From Tolypocladium sp. Sup5 PDA-1 (Eukaryota; Ascomycota; Sordariomycetes; Hypocreales; Ophiocordycipitaceae), in assembly GCA_000750105.3 (NCBI GenBank), contig JPHH03000014.1:620001-684000 (forward strand): 64,000 nucleotides of DNA, given 5' to 3'. Both the position numbers and the translations under genes were made by a program. Within the stretch, counting starts at the first letter, position 1. Each line of letters opens with the position of its first letter. The notes beneath the pieces are model-generated. The model had not been told where the DNA came from, did no database searches, and saw nothing but the letters and a program-made list of their open reading frames with translations. Positions 37,707-49,780 of this stretch are shown piece by piece.

Positions 37707-38360
37707 TTCATACCCAGTCGCAGCGCCGGAGCACCACGTGTATGAAAAGAAAAGGGAGGGAAAGGGTAAGATTCGATTCGAGCCTGTGTCTTAATTGAAA
37801 CCACCACCGGGAGGGAGAGAGAAAAAAACGTTCCTCACTCATGTTGTAACAACATCTGCAGTTATCTGCCTGTACAAGGGAATGAAGTAGCGGAGTTTAA
37901 TGATCAAAGTGTACCATTTGGCCATGCATCCTTAAAATTAAGTCCCTCTTGACGTGACGACCAACAATTGATTCAAAGCATGGGGATGGCTTGATATGTT
38001 GCTTTCCATTCAAGACTACCAGACACCACGCCGCGCAGGGTGTGGGCACCCCATGAGAAACAGGAAATTCATCCACTTTCAACGCCTACAACGCCGCTCA
38101 TGGACGGACGGCACGGTGGCCGCCGCCTGGAAATGCAGTAAGGCCCCCTTCTTGCCCGCTCCCCCCCCCCCCGTGCAAACGGCCATGTCTGTCTGTCTAC
38201 TCGTATCTATCCCAACGGTGCCTTGCGCACTACCTCATGTCGGACACGATTGTATATCTCCCCATGTATGTGCATGCTGCATCCCCGAGGGTATACCTCC
38301 CGCCATCCCGTGTTGAAACCCCAACGTCCCGCGTCTGGCACAGCCGGCGGCGAGCGACTG
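37707..38360. other. convergent intergenic region with a 12-C homopolymer
   Basis: No gene is supported. A run of 12 C lies at 38161-38172. Both neighbouring 3' UTRs should be here. Confidence 0.5.
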
Positions 38361-40050
38361 CTACAGGATGCCCTCCGTGGACCACTCGCCCTTCTGCGCG
38401 CGCTCGAGGACCTGCTTCCCCTTGTCTGTCAGGTCGGGCTTGCCGCCGTTGCCGACGACGTGCTCGAAGAAGACGGGCTTCCACTCCTCGCCGCTCTTCT
38501 CGCGCTGGCGGGCCTTTTCGCGCTGCTTCTCCTCGAGCTCGACCTTGATTTCGGTGGCCTTGGAGTACTGCTTCGCGTGGATGGCCTTGGTCACGCCGCC
38601 CCAGAGGGTGAGGGACTCGTTGGGGAGCTGCTCGTCCTCGGGCGGGATGACCTTGGGGGCGACGCTGAGGGGGGTGATGTCGATGATGGTGAATTGCTCT
38701 TCCGGGGGGACAGATTTCTACAGCAGTCAGAATTATCCGTCCATGGCAATCACGGGGGTGGTGACACTTACAACTGGTCGAGGGCCGAGTGTGAAAATCA
38801 CCCTTTCCCTCCACGGTCCACTTAGCCTGGCGAGGACATCCTCGTCGGGCACGTCCTGGACCCTCGTCTTGTCGTCATTCTCCGGGTCGTACTTGAAGAC
38901 AACGCCGTCAATCTTATTCGTCGTCCGCCCCAGCCAGCCCTCCTCGACGTAGTGAAGGATCACCTTGATCTTGGTCTGCGGGCACTTCATGTACGCCATC
39001 TCGCTGACGGACACGCTCAGGCTGCCCCTCAGCAGCCCGCCCAGGTGAGCGGCAGGATGCGTAAGTTGGTACGTCTCGCCGTCGCGCCCGTCCAGGGTGA
39101 TGAAGATGCCCATGTTGTGTTCGCCGGGCAGGACCTTGACGGACGTGCCGGTGAACTTGGCGGTGATCTGGTCAAAGCCTCGGGCCCTGATGCCCCTTTC
39201 GGGGCAGGTGACGTAGAAGGCGCTTACGGGAGGATGGTGCGAGGTTTGCTCGGTCAGGTACGAGATGCGGATGGGGTGGCTGTCGGCAGCGGTTCCGTGC
39301 TGGGGAACCGACAGCGAGACGGACGACGCGTTCTTGTCGTCCTTGACGGCGGCTTTCAAGCTCGATGCTGATGTCCCGTTGACTTCCTCGGTGCTGTCCT
39401 TTCTGAGCTCGAGCGAGCTGATCCTCGGCGCATTGTCTTCAGTCTCCCAGTTACACTGCAAGCAAGCTCAATCAGCAAACCAGGGCTTTCCCCTCATGAT
39501 ACCCCTACACCGCCCCCCATTGTGGCCCAAGCACGTACCCTGAAGAACTCGCCGAGGCAGGAGTTGTATGGCTTGCACGGCTTCCCCTTGGCGTACTTGA
39601 GGTCTTTGGTCAGCCAGAAGCGCACCACCTCGAGCATGCGATCCAGCGGCTCGTCCGAGGTGCCGATGGCGATGAAGGCGTTGGGGGCGTCGAGGTAGGT
39701 CCAGTACTCGAGGTTGGGCGTCGGCTCGAGCAGCTGGGATGGGAGGGAGAAGCGGACGGCGGCGAGGTCAGAGACGCCAATGAACCTGCAAAGGGGGATT
39801 CTCGTCAGCATAGTCCCGAGTGCGCTGTCTTGCCCGTGGCAGCAGCCGCGGTGCCGCGTAGGACTGGAGCGGCCGATCTCGACGGCCCCTTGCTGCTATG
39901 CGGGCGCGACCGCCCTTTCAGTGCCTTGGAGGCTGGACGAGATGGGCAATCTTACTTCTTCAGGATGCCCAGAAAGGTCCGCAGCTTGGACCCGTCGCTC
40001 TGCGGTTCGTCTGGCGCGTCGACGGTTGGAGGTGCTGGCGATGATGACAT
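38361..40050 (-). CDS. oxysterol-binding protein, KES1/OSH4 type
   Basis: Four exons (40050-39956, 39785-39539, 39455-38772, 38717-38361) with introns of 170, 83 and 54 nt encode about 460 residues. The protein is a bare lipid-binding ORD, without PH or ankyrin domains, which is the layout of yeast Kes1/Osh4. Seen are the lid-proximal FLGILKKFIGVSDLAAVRF, LEYWTYLDAPNAF, LKYAKGKPCKPYNSCLGE, the OSBP fingerprint EQTSHHPPVSAF, and the C-terminal VTKAIHAKQYSKATEIKVEL with EEWKPVFFEHV. Such proteins swap sterol for PI4P between ER and Golgi/plasma membrane. Each join restores family sequence (GEFFR|CNWETED). The 170-nt first intron is the longest one in the window. Confidence 0.93.
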
Positions 40051-43000
40051 GATGGATGTTTGCGATGGCGGACGGGTGGTCAGCAAGCGACAGCTGGCAA
40101 GCTGCAGTAGAAGCCCCGATGTTCGGATCGCGGATTCTGGCTGGCTCCCTCTGCGGCGTAGGGTGCGTTAAGATGCTGGCGATATCTCTGCTGGCAATTG
40201 CGCAGGGCGGCGGCACCCACAGAATGAGGGGGCGAAGGGAAATCGTCGGGACCGGGTTGAAGCAGGCTACGTTAGTTGGTTGTTGGAAACACGAATCCTC
40301 GACTCCTCGTTAAAAAAAGCAGAGGCTCGGCATCGGGGGAGCTTCCAAGGATTGTGTGACGTCTGCGGGGCTGTACAGTACAGCGGCGCGCTGGGAGGGG
40401 TCGTGTGTCGGAGTGTCAGCGCCTGCCGGCCGCTACAGGGACTTTGCAGAGGATTTGGCGGGAGGCTGATGTACTAGTACGCGACCGGTACCTGAGATTC
40501 CCGTCCGCTTACACGGTACAGCCGCTGGGTGTGGCGTATCGTCGTCACCACACCGGATGCCAGGCCGAGGCACCTATTCAGAGTCGACTCAACGACGAGC
40601 AGAGAGACGTGATGTTGCAGGATCAGGAAAAGGGGGATTTGAAAAGAGGAAAACGAAGAACTGGCGGTGGCTTCTTCACCTCTCCTTTCAGCAATTTGCC
40701 TTTGAGGCTAGCCTCCGCCTCCCGTCAACTGCCTCCCGGCGAACCTCGATGGAGACAGGGCCAATCATCGACGCACATGGCCCAAGGTTTGGCCCTCGCC
40801 GCGTCTTGTGCATCCCAGAGCCACCACGAGCCGCCTCACTCTCCTCACGTTGCCGTCTGGTCACTCCGCGCGTGCGAAGTACTTGGAGTCGTTGCCGAGG
40901 GAATATCATCTCGGGGACACGATGCCATTTGTGCCGCCTCGCGCCTCCATCCACGGCATTCCGGCACCGCACGGTTGATGGGCTGTTGTCCTGGCAGCCG
41001 GAGCTGAGATGCGTACGTTGAGTTGAGCGTAACGCAAAGCTTATGAGGCCTGAGACAATATCCAGCCGTATCTGCGAGCCACGTGTTCCTGTCGTAGCAG
41101 GCAGTGCTCTCCTGGCCGCTGCCTGCGCGCGTATGCGTTGAATGGGAGTATGGAACAGAAGCTCAACATGCCATGCGAGTGACTGCCATCACAGACCACT
41201 TCTTCAGACGAGGCATATCACGACGACGGCAGCCACGATACCAGTGGAATGCTGTCCCAGGGTTGTCCTGGGATACAGCCAGCGGCCACACTCCAGGCAC
41301 TCTAGGCACTCCAGGTCGAACACATCTCCTGCCGCCGAGAAAACGTCGAGCCAGGGCACTGTTTGCCTGGATGCTTCTTGGGGCGTTTCAGCGCCAGGTC
41401 AAGATATCTATCCATTGGCATTGCAGATAACCCGTGCGGCGAACCGGCAAGCTGTACTTTGTACAGAACCCAGAGTTCTCGTTTGGTGGCGAGCAGATGC
41501 CAAGAACCCGACTTTGCCATGCCTTCAAAGATTCCAGGGGTACTTTGGAAAGGAGAATCGGCAGGATGGCCAAACGCTTCGCGTCGGAACAGTTTTAACA
41601 TCGTCCACCCAAGACGCGGAGCATCTACGACGTCTCATTGCAGCTTCGATCCCATAGCTTGCCAGCGTCGATAGTACTCGATGGCTGTTCTGCGCGCATC
41701 AGACGGCGACGAAGCACGGCCGTAGCTTGTTCCCGGCATCCAAATCATGCCTCCGATGCGGCCCCACGGAGAAACACAATTAGCGGGCCGCTGTCTGGAC
41801 GTTGAATCAGTAGAGTTAGAGTCTGTTAGTATCCCCTCGACCGTATAACTTGGCGATCGCCACTGGGACCCGAGCGCGAGAGACTTCGAACCTTATAGCA
41901 TCGACCCGAGAATCTGGGTCCTTGGGGTCAAAAGCCGACCCGTTAGCTCCTCGCAAGCCCAGATGGGGCGCAGGCACGCCATTGGATCCCGCGTCCGACG
42001 TTGGCATCGGGAAATGCGCATTTCCATCGTCAAAATGCCATGGTCGGATTTGCGTCAGCGCTGCAACGTCCGAGGATGCCCCCGTTTGGCCATTTCCAAC
42101 CATGACTTCGCGGAATTACCGAGTTGGGAAGGCTTCCAGTAAGCGCCCGTTGTCTATCCGTACTTACTGGCCCCGACAGCGGGCGCTCCACAGCACGGCA
42201 GTTCCAGGCCCACAGAGGTGGTGCACTGGTGATGCCGGTCCGGTTAGTGCCCGTGAAGAGGAAAGGGGTGATGTCATGGCAAGAATGCGCGGAGGTTTTG
42301 GAGCGGAGAAACAGTTCACGATCGTCAAGGTACGAGCCAGTGAAAGCCGCGTATGTAGGTCGCCTGGGTAGCCGAATAACGGTGCAACTACGGACTACTT
42401 ACTGTACCTTAGTTGGCGCCCTGGCAGGCGAAGCATCTTTGCCGCTCGTGTGAGATGCAGCCGGACTACGAGTGGAGTCGACAGCGACAGAAGGGTATCT
42501 TTATCGTATGGTGGTTTCCAGGTGCGTATGCAACTGCTGATGGAAGACATTCGGCAACAGTGTCGAAATAGGAGCAGAATAATATGGATGCCGACAAACA
42601 TGGGGTTTCAGTCGCTTTGGCCTGCTGGCGAGCAAAGTGGGGAGGCTGCAAGAGGCATGGCGTCATGCATGCGGAATCAACTTGCAAACAGGATTCTGAC
42701 ACCAGGGCCTTGAAGAGACGCATGTCAGGGAACTTGGCTGCATGGATGGTTGAGAACTTGAGTCGCCACTTACCAGCCCTCACCTACGTTGTGGCGGAGG
42801 ACGCGCGCCCCGGATAGAAGCCGGGCGTGTCAACCTGCATCGCCCGGCAGAGAGCGAGCCGGGGAACTAATGGGAGCACCGGAGAGTCAATAAATTAACT
42901 TATTAATACATCATGGGGAAGCTCCGGCGACAGACAGACAAGAGCTATGGCCGGGTTGGCGTTGCCACGTAAGTACTTCGTACAGCGGGGAGAAGACTCG

Positions 43001-45202
43001 AATATGGCTAGAGTCACCTGAAGGGCCGCCAGATTGGCTCTCCCAGGATCGTAGTCTCTTGTAGGTGCAGCACTGGAGGCGTTAGTTTGGAAACAATTGG
43101 TGGTGGCATCTGTTAAGGTCGCTTTGTCGCTGCCAAGTACCCTCCCGTCCCGCATTTCTGGGGGCCTGTAAGTTGGCAGCCGGGGAATGTGACGGAGACT
43201 CTACTCCGACTGCTACCCGCCTGCTTGGCGATGTCGGCCGACGAGGGCCGGACGACTTACACACAGCCCACCGATCGCACCGCGAGAGTTGACGACACGC
43301 ATCGGGCTCCCGGGCATGGGAGACCAAGCCGCCGGTCAATTCTCCACGCAAGGACCTCAAGTGCAACCACGGCACGATGTTAGTCAGCGAAAGGACCGTA
43401 TCACGCCTTTCGCATGAGAATTGGTTTCTCATTCTCCTTTTACCGGATCGCCGGATGAGACGACGCTGCAACTTGCAAGTCTGGCCCACCTCAAGCTCGT
43501 GCTCAGGTGAGGCGTCGTGCTGCAAGCGACGGCGTCGCCTCTACCTGCTAGTAAGTTGTACATACGGGCAGGAGAACGACTGAGGTGTCAACTCTACTTG
43601 GATTTAGCTTTGCTGTTTGTGTTGGGGCCTGCTGCTGTGCCAGTCAGCAGGTGAGAGTTGGACGAGCTCGACATGAACCTCGAGGAGCAGAATCCCCCAA
43701 CCGTAATTCGGACAAAGAAGGAGGCAACAGCGCTGGTGAGAGCCTCCAAGACTATTACTCGTAGTTGCTTGGTGGCCTTGAGCGCGGTGGTGGTGTTGCC
43801 CAGAGTGCTGATTAATGGAGGTCTCGGGGTGTTGGAGGGCACGGGTGCTAATAATAAGAGCGAAACAAGCTGCAAGTCCGCTGTGGGCCTTTGCTCTCGG
43901 CAGCGGGGCCGAGCACCAGCCAAAATGCCAGCCAGGGCTTGGAGGGCGTCGCACTGTGCTGGTGCTGTCTGGAGCTGCAAGAGGTGTGTTTGTTATAAGT
44001 TCAGACAATGCTGGCTCTGAAAGAATTTGCAAGTTAGGTAAGGCAGGTAAGATAGCCCCTCCTTCTAACATGCCTAAGCAGGCTAAGTTGGCTGGTTGGT
44101 GCCTGAGGCGCCACGATGCTTCAGGCACGCCGGACGATTACATAGGTCGAAGTGCGAACAGCGAGAAGGAGCCACAGCAGGAGGGGTGTGTAAGCAAGTA
44201 TGTTACTCGTACTCCGTACGTAAGGTAGCAACTCCGCCTCAACAGGCATACTGGTGGCTCATTGGCAGTGATTCAGCAAAGGGACGGGATGCAGGAAACT
44301 CTCGTGCTGGAGCAAGGCGCAGCTGGGGCGAGATGCGCCATTCGGACGGAGTACGGAGTACCAAGTAAACTTACACTATGGCAAGCCCGGCACCTGTCGT
44401 CCCGACTCCCCTTGGCGGCGATACAGCAGCGCTACCTCAGCTACTGCTATGCGCTAACAGCACCAATCAATCGCCATCGATCGCTTCACGGACACCCGAT
44501 CACCCGCTGTCGGGTAGCACACAGATCGAACGCAACGTCATGCTTCTCCCGCGCCTGCTCCCCGAAACGCCCGTGCTCTGGCCTCTGGCCTGGGCGCCGC
44601 AGGCTACATGGCTTCCCGCCCGTTATAAAGGCCAGGACGCCCAGGCCCGACCACTGGCGTCTCCTGCGCTCACGGACGTTACAATGACAGCCCGCTGATA
44701 TCCCGCTGATATCCCGCCGATAGCTCGCTCGACCATCCCAGTCCGCATGAACTCTTCACAAGCCCAGACCAGAGCCAGAGGCAGCAGCCACGGTTGACTA
44801 CATCCTAAGATCCTACGCCCACGCCACACCTGGCCCACGTGTGCACCGCCAGAGTTTAGCTTTCAAGGTCGAAAGAACCTGTGCGTCTTGTCATGACGCA
44901 CGCCCGTCAGCATTCTCGACTCTCGCGGCCCCTTCCCAGCCATCTTCTGTGAGGCGTGAGGCGGCAAACCTGCTTGCCACGTCCGAAGCTCCAGGACTCG
45001 AATTTGCCTTTGGGACCGACAGCTTGCAGAGTTTTCGCTGGTCTTCGCCTTATTTAAGCTTCATACAGCTTCGCTACCTCGTATCTGTCGTCAACCCGAA
45101 GCTTATTTATTCCCGACGACTTCCGACACTGCCACGCGGGCGACAAGCATCGACAAAATTTTGATAAAGGACGACGACCCAGCCGAGCCGGTCCACGACA
45201 AC
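40051..45202. other. 5.1-kb gene-poor region
   Basis: No gene is supported on either strand. Open frames are short, overlapping and without recognisable domains. Notable items are dispersed TACGGAGTA-type motifs (about 44210 and 44345) and a near-perfect 11-bp inverted repeat at about 44099-44129. The last 300 bases are probably the promoter and leader of the gene at 45203. Confidence 0.5.
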
Positions 45203-46420
45203 ATGCCAAGGAAATCGCTCAGTGCTGGCCTGGACGACCCAACAGCTTCAATGGACAAGCCACAGCGAAAGGTAAGCAACGCCGAGCCCTTCTTCTTGAC
45301 ACCATCAAGCTTGCTCTGCCTGCGAGTTCAGCGGGACGAACTGCATTTATACGCACCGCCCTGCCCTCCCCCCATTCACCTTCCCCATGCCAACACCATT
45401 TCTAACAAACCATCGCAGAGCGAGCGATCGCATGAAGAGAACCAGGAGCGTGCATACATCGCCGCCTCGAGGCGAGCTGACCGAAGCATCGAGGCCCGAG
45501 TCCAGTCCGCGAAAATGGCGAGTAGCATACACAAGAAGCGCACCGGCAAAGGTTTCCGCATCACCGAGGAGATTGTCACGAAGGAGGAAATGTACGAGGA
45601 GGAGGAGGACAATCTGCCCCGTTCATACCGGTTACTGGGGCCGAACATGCAGACCGACTCCCACGAGTTGAATTCTAGGGTCGAAGCCTACCTCTCCAAC
45701 CGAGTCACCATGTCTGCGCTCCTCGCCAAAACCAACGAGGAATGGCGCGCGAACGAGATCAACCGGCTATTCGCCCAGTCGTTTCCCAACTTGGGCCAGG
45801 GCACAGAGCAACTTTCCCATGGCCAAATCTCCCAGGGCATGCCTGGCGCCTTTTACAACACCCAGGCACAGAGCCCCGTTGAGAGACCAGCCCTCCAATC
45901 CGTCAGCTACGTTCCCAGGTCCAAGCGCCGGGACCGAACGCAGTCACGGACGTCCTCACGATCCGACGCCGCTTCCAGCCGCGACAGCGCCGTGTCACCG
46001 GTTGTACTTACGCCAGGGTCTAGCGGAGTCACGCCTACTACCACGATGGCGACACCCAACTTTGATAGCGCCATGGCTGCCGGTACGCCCATGGACTTTG
46101 GTTCTAGCGCGTCCGCCTTTACCGCCGAACTTCCCCCCGAGGCCAAGATGCTTCTGGGTGGCATGTCGGACGTGGAAAGCGACCTTTTACAGTCAGTGTA
46201 CGGCCCGCAATTCGCAACATTGGACCAGTACTACGACCCATCTGAGATACCGGGCTACGTGAAGCCGGAGGAGTCGGATGATGCGGCATTACTCGGCGGC
46301 GAGTACTTTGGCGATGACTCGGCCTCACCCGTGAAATGGGATCCGTCCGGCAATACTATGACGGAAGAATCTTGGAACACCTTCATCGACGACGCCGTTT
46401 GGAGAAACGACCAGCAGTAG
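45203..46420 (+). CDS. conserved fungal protein of unknown function
   Basis: Two exons (45203-45271, 45419-46420) encode about 356 residues. The start MPRKSLSAGLDDP is the first true ATG; an upstream in-frame TTG is not used. A basic/acidic helical segment follows (RAYIAASRRADRSIEARVQS, then HKKRTGKGFRITEEIV and MYEEEEDNLPRSYRLL). Next comes LLAKTNEEWRANEINRLFAQ, then a Ser/Pro/Thr-rich region and an acidic C-terminus with WDPSGNTMTEESWNTFIDDA. The sequence resembles a widely conserved filamentous-ascomycete protein without an assigned domain. The acidic end could be a transactivation-like region, but that is a guess. The 147-nt intron is a multiple of three and free of stops; its TTCTAAC branch site and CAG acceptor support splicing. 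Confidence 0.75.
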   Translation: MPRKSLSAGLDDPTASMDKPQRKVSNAEPFFLTPSSLLCLRVQRDELHLYAPPCPPPIHLPHANTISNKPSQSERSHEENQERAYIAASRRADRSIEARVQSAKMASSIHKKRTGKGFRITEEIVTKEEMYEEEEDNLPRSYRLLGPNMQTDSHELNSRVEAYLSNRVTMSALLAKTNEEWRANEINRLFAQSFPNLGQGTEQLSHGQISQGMPGAFYNTQAQSPVERPALQSVSYVPRSKRRDRTQSRTSSRSDAASSRDSAVSPVVLTPGSSGVTPTTTMATPNFDSAMAAGTPMDFGSSASAFTAELPPEAKMLLGGMSDVESDLLQSVYGPQFATLDQYYDPSEIPGYVKPEESDDAALLGGEYFGDDSASPVKWDPSGNTMTEESWNTFIDDAVWRNDQQ

Positions 46421-47925
46421 TGCGCCATCGGCACCACAGTCATGAGTACGACAACTACTTTCTGTTTATATCATTTCGGAGTACACGAAGTGGCCGCCAC
46501 CGCGCTTGGCCTGCCCGTGAATACCTTGGAGGTACCGGGAGCTTGTTAGAGTGGGTGTTCAGCAATGGCTTGGAATTATTGTGGCGAAAATATCGGTGTT
46601 GCGTTGCATTATACCGCCTTTTATGTTTGAAGGGGGGTACGGCGTTGGCATCTTTCGATGGCCTTAATATTCTTACAGTTGACCTGCCGTTGCCTTCTTT
46701 TTCTCAGCAAAGAGGAAGAGTGGTGGCGAGCGGGGGCAGACGGCCTCATGTTATAATGATTGGATACGACTTGATGGAAATGCCGTCGGTTCGCCGGTTC
46801 GGTTTTGGGACGCGTACACGGGATATGTGATATGTCAGGGAGCAGAGTGAAGTCGAAGAGGAATATATCAGTACCTTCGACGGGTGGTGGAGAAACAAAG
46901 CTTAAAAGAAAAAGACGACAACGAGCTTATTGAGTAGCTTTTGCAAACTAATAATCCTCATTAACCGATGTTACATCGGAACTGTAAAAGTGTTGGTCAC
47001 AGGGGTGACTGTAAGCCTCCTGCGTGAACGCGCCGACTTGGCCTTTGCCAAGTGTTGTTACGGATTGTCGCAGAGTGAGACAACGAGTAGCGTGATGCGA
47101 GCCGGAACCGCTTCTCTCACCAGAGCCGCAGTTCCCTTCTCGAACAGGCTGTACTGGCGGACCAAACATGAGCATCGTTCATCTCGCATGTTCAAGGCTG
47201 GGATTGCATGACCCGGTTCCATGAAATATTGATGATCCGGCCAAGCACTCTGGTCTTCTTGACATGTTCGAGGCATTCAATGTCAATGAGCAACCTGTTT
47301 CTGTCTTGATCAGCAAGCCACAGGAAGCTCTCTCGCTGAGAGGGGATGAAGGATGGTACCCTACAGCAGCCAGACGATTTGAACAATACCGGCAAGGAAT
47401 AGAGCGCGCCACTAGTCAATACCCATGAATCGAAGTGTGTCTAGAAACGTGGGAAAGTCTGTGTATACGCCTCTTCTGACAGGCCACCTCCTCCCTCTGG
47501 AGAGCAAACCTGCAAGGGCGTCATTTTGGCTGGGTACAAGAGTGCCAATGCCACCAATTCGTGTGTGCATACGGACGTACGAAGTACGAAGCCTCTAACC
47601 GTATGTTTCCCTTCGCCTCACTCTTCTTCATCCTTCCTCACGATTACCTTCCGTTACTTAGAGCTACGTCGAGGTGCTTCTACCTGTACTAGTAAATAAG
47701 TTACGTATATTATATGCACCTCTCCGAACGCGGCTTCTAGGTAGCTATACGGACTACCTATTGCAATGTACAGTCGGAGCCTTGGAATATGTACTACAAG
47801 AGATGAATTGGCGCCCTACCACAATCCAGCCACAATGACCCCCCTTGCAGGTTGGCTCTCCAGAGGGAGGAGGTGGCCTGCCGGAAGAGACGTTTATATA
47901 GCACCTATCATCGGTCCATCCCACG
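46421..47925. other. intergenic region
   Basis: No gene is supported. AT content rises towards 47.6-47.8 kb. A TACGAAGTACGAAG string lies at about 47578. Confidence 0.45.
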
Positions 47926-48629
47926 TCACGGTAACTGGAGGTAAATATCCAACAGTTTCCGAAAGTCCGGAGACCCCAGCCTGGTGACAACATCCCACCC
48001 TTCCACAGCCTCTAATGCCTTGTCAACTCCACAGAGGCTATTCCAACCACTGGCAACGTCCCTCAGCGCTGCCCTCCCAGGCCCGTAGAGAACAGGGTTG
48101 AGGAACCCAGCTGTGCGCTTGCCGGCCGCCAGCCGTGCACCATTGATTTTGGCGATCATGGATGCGAACGCGGGCGTGAACGCAGATGTTCCTGCAATCA
48201 GCCATAGTTTGCCATTGGAACGACTGATCAGAAGAGGATGTGGCCTCGGTCAGAGGTGATGCGCATGCTAGAGCGGGGGATTCCAGACGCATTCAGCCAT
48301 GTTGCCGTCTCGCGAATCTGGGCCTTTGACGGGGTGAATAGGCTGGAGATATCGTCGACGGTCAGGTAATGGCCGAAGGTCTCGGACTGCGGGTCGGAGA
48401 TTCGTTGGGGCGCTTTCTCGGCCGCGTCGATGCTGCTCACGGACGGAGCGAGGGCAAAGTCCATCTGGATGATGCGGTCCTTTGGCACTCTGAGCCCTCT
48501 GCGCTAGCTTGTTCTCCTCCAGTTGTGGGCCATTCGGCTTGTGTGGTGGTGACCATCACGACGTCCTTGTTCGGTATGAGCACCGCTGGTGGTCGCTAGG
48601 AGGGCGACGACGGCTAGAAGTACCCTCAT
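47926..48629 (-). pseudogene. sedolisin (peptidase S53) pseudogene with internal deletion
   Basis: The plausible start is 48629, with the signal peptide MRVLLAVVALLATTSGAH. After at least one frame break, a pro-kumamolisin activation domain reads from about 48495 to 48231 (IIQMDFALAPSVSSID, ISDPQSETFGHYLTVDDISS, LFTPSKAQIRETATWLNASG) and stops at a TGA. In another frame, immediately downstream from about 48218, the far C-terminus of the enzyme reads IAGTSAFTPAFASMIAKING, GFLNPVLYGPG, LEAVEGWDVVTRLGSPDFRK and ends YLQLP. The segment between, which in the family holds about 350-400 residues with the catalytic Glu and Asp, is absent. Only the serine motif GTS remains. This is a secreted acid-protease gene destroyed by an internal deletion and frameshifts. 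Confidence 0.8.
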
Positions 48630-49780
48630 CCTGCCTTGTGATGTTGATGCAACCAGTTCACCAATAGGGACGGGGCGAGTTCGGTGCGCTTTCCTTCGAG
48701 TCAATGCAGTTGAGAGTTGCCCTGAGTAATCTCTATGTGTGGCTGCTTGAAGGACAAGAGGAAATAGGATATGTCTTTGCGGCTGGTGTATAACTGGGAG
48801 TCCGGTAGACTCTTGCTTCACGCTTTCACCGAAGACGCCTTTACCAGCTGGAAGTGCCCCCAAGAGCGTCAATCATTTGCTAGTGGAGTTAATCGACGTT
48901 CAAAAACTTCAAATGTCCATTTCTCACCAGCATGAACGTGGTCCGTCATGACTGAAGTGCACGCCCCCGAAAGCCACCGGGCAGGTCCGCAAAGTCCATC
49001 GGCGTTGCCCAAGCCCCTTGCTGCTATTACGTGGCCCTGGAGCATGTCTGCGCGTGTTGGTAAGCGTCGTATTAATCTATGTATAACCTACCTCTTTTAG
49101 TGCAAGTGAGACTCGTCCAAGGCCCTTGGGTGACCTGTTCGAGTGAGGCAATATGAAGCGGTGGAGAGTCTATACATGGACTCAGTTTTGACTGATGCCT
49201 AAGGAGGCTGCATGGCATGAAACCATTGAAGCATACTTGTGAATAGGCTTTGATGAAACGATGTCTTGAATTTGTCCCGCAGTATGCGGCTTGGCGGCGC
49301 CCGCGTTGCCTCGATGGGCATGGACATATATGTAGAGAAATGGATCGGGGTCCGAGCGGGACGTTAGCGTTGCGTCTAGGTGCACCGATCATGGAACCCG
49401 TAAATTATAGCAAAGGGAATCCCTTTGATTCTGTCACATTCAGGGACCGGGACCATAGGATACGACAGCAAAGCCCTCATGGTGCCCGTGGGTTGACTAG
49501 TGGATGTGTGAAACGCGGGGACACAGGGTAGAGGCCAGTCCTTTGATATTCCATCCGGGATTCTGGGTCTTCGGAAACGCCCCCCAATGGGTAGTAATCA
49601 TTGTCTTGTCGGAAACCCATCCTGGCGATGTGAGAGCGCGTGGTGAAAGATATTAAATAAGGCCCTCTAGAACCACCTCCATGTGCACATTACTCACTGC
49701 CTTGATCATATCGATACAATTGAGACTATTCCACCGTAAAAGAGTCAATCAAGGCTCATCTAAGCTACATCCGCGCCATC
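48630..49780. other. intergenic region, promoter of the small secreted protein
   Basis: No gene is supported. It includes the 5' flank of the sedolisin pseudogene and the promoter of the gene at 49781. Confidence 0.45.
49651..49660 (+). promoter_or_regulatory. possible TATA box of the secreted-protein gene
   Basis: TATTAAATAA lies about 120 bases before the ATG at 49781, in otherwise mixed-composition sequence. The spacing suits a TATA element with a leader of roughly 90 nt. This is inference from position only. Confidence 0.35.

Noticed and set aside
43594..44128. Two overlapping minus-strand frames with hydrophobic stretches as a small membrane protein gene
   Set aside because: No conserved sequence, no good start or splice signals and overlapping alternatives on the plus strand.
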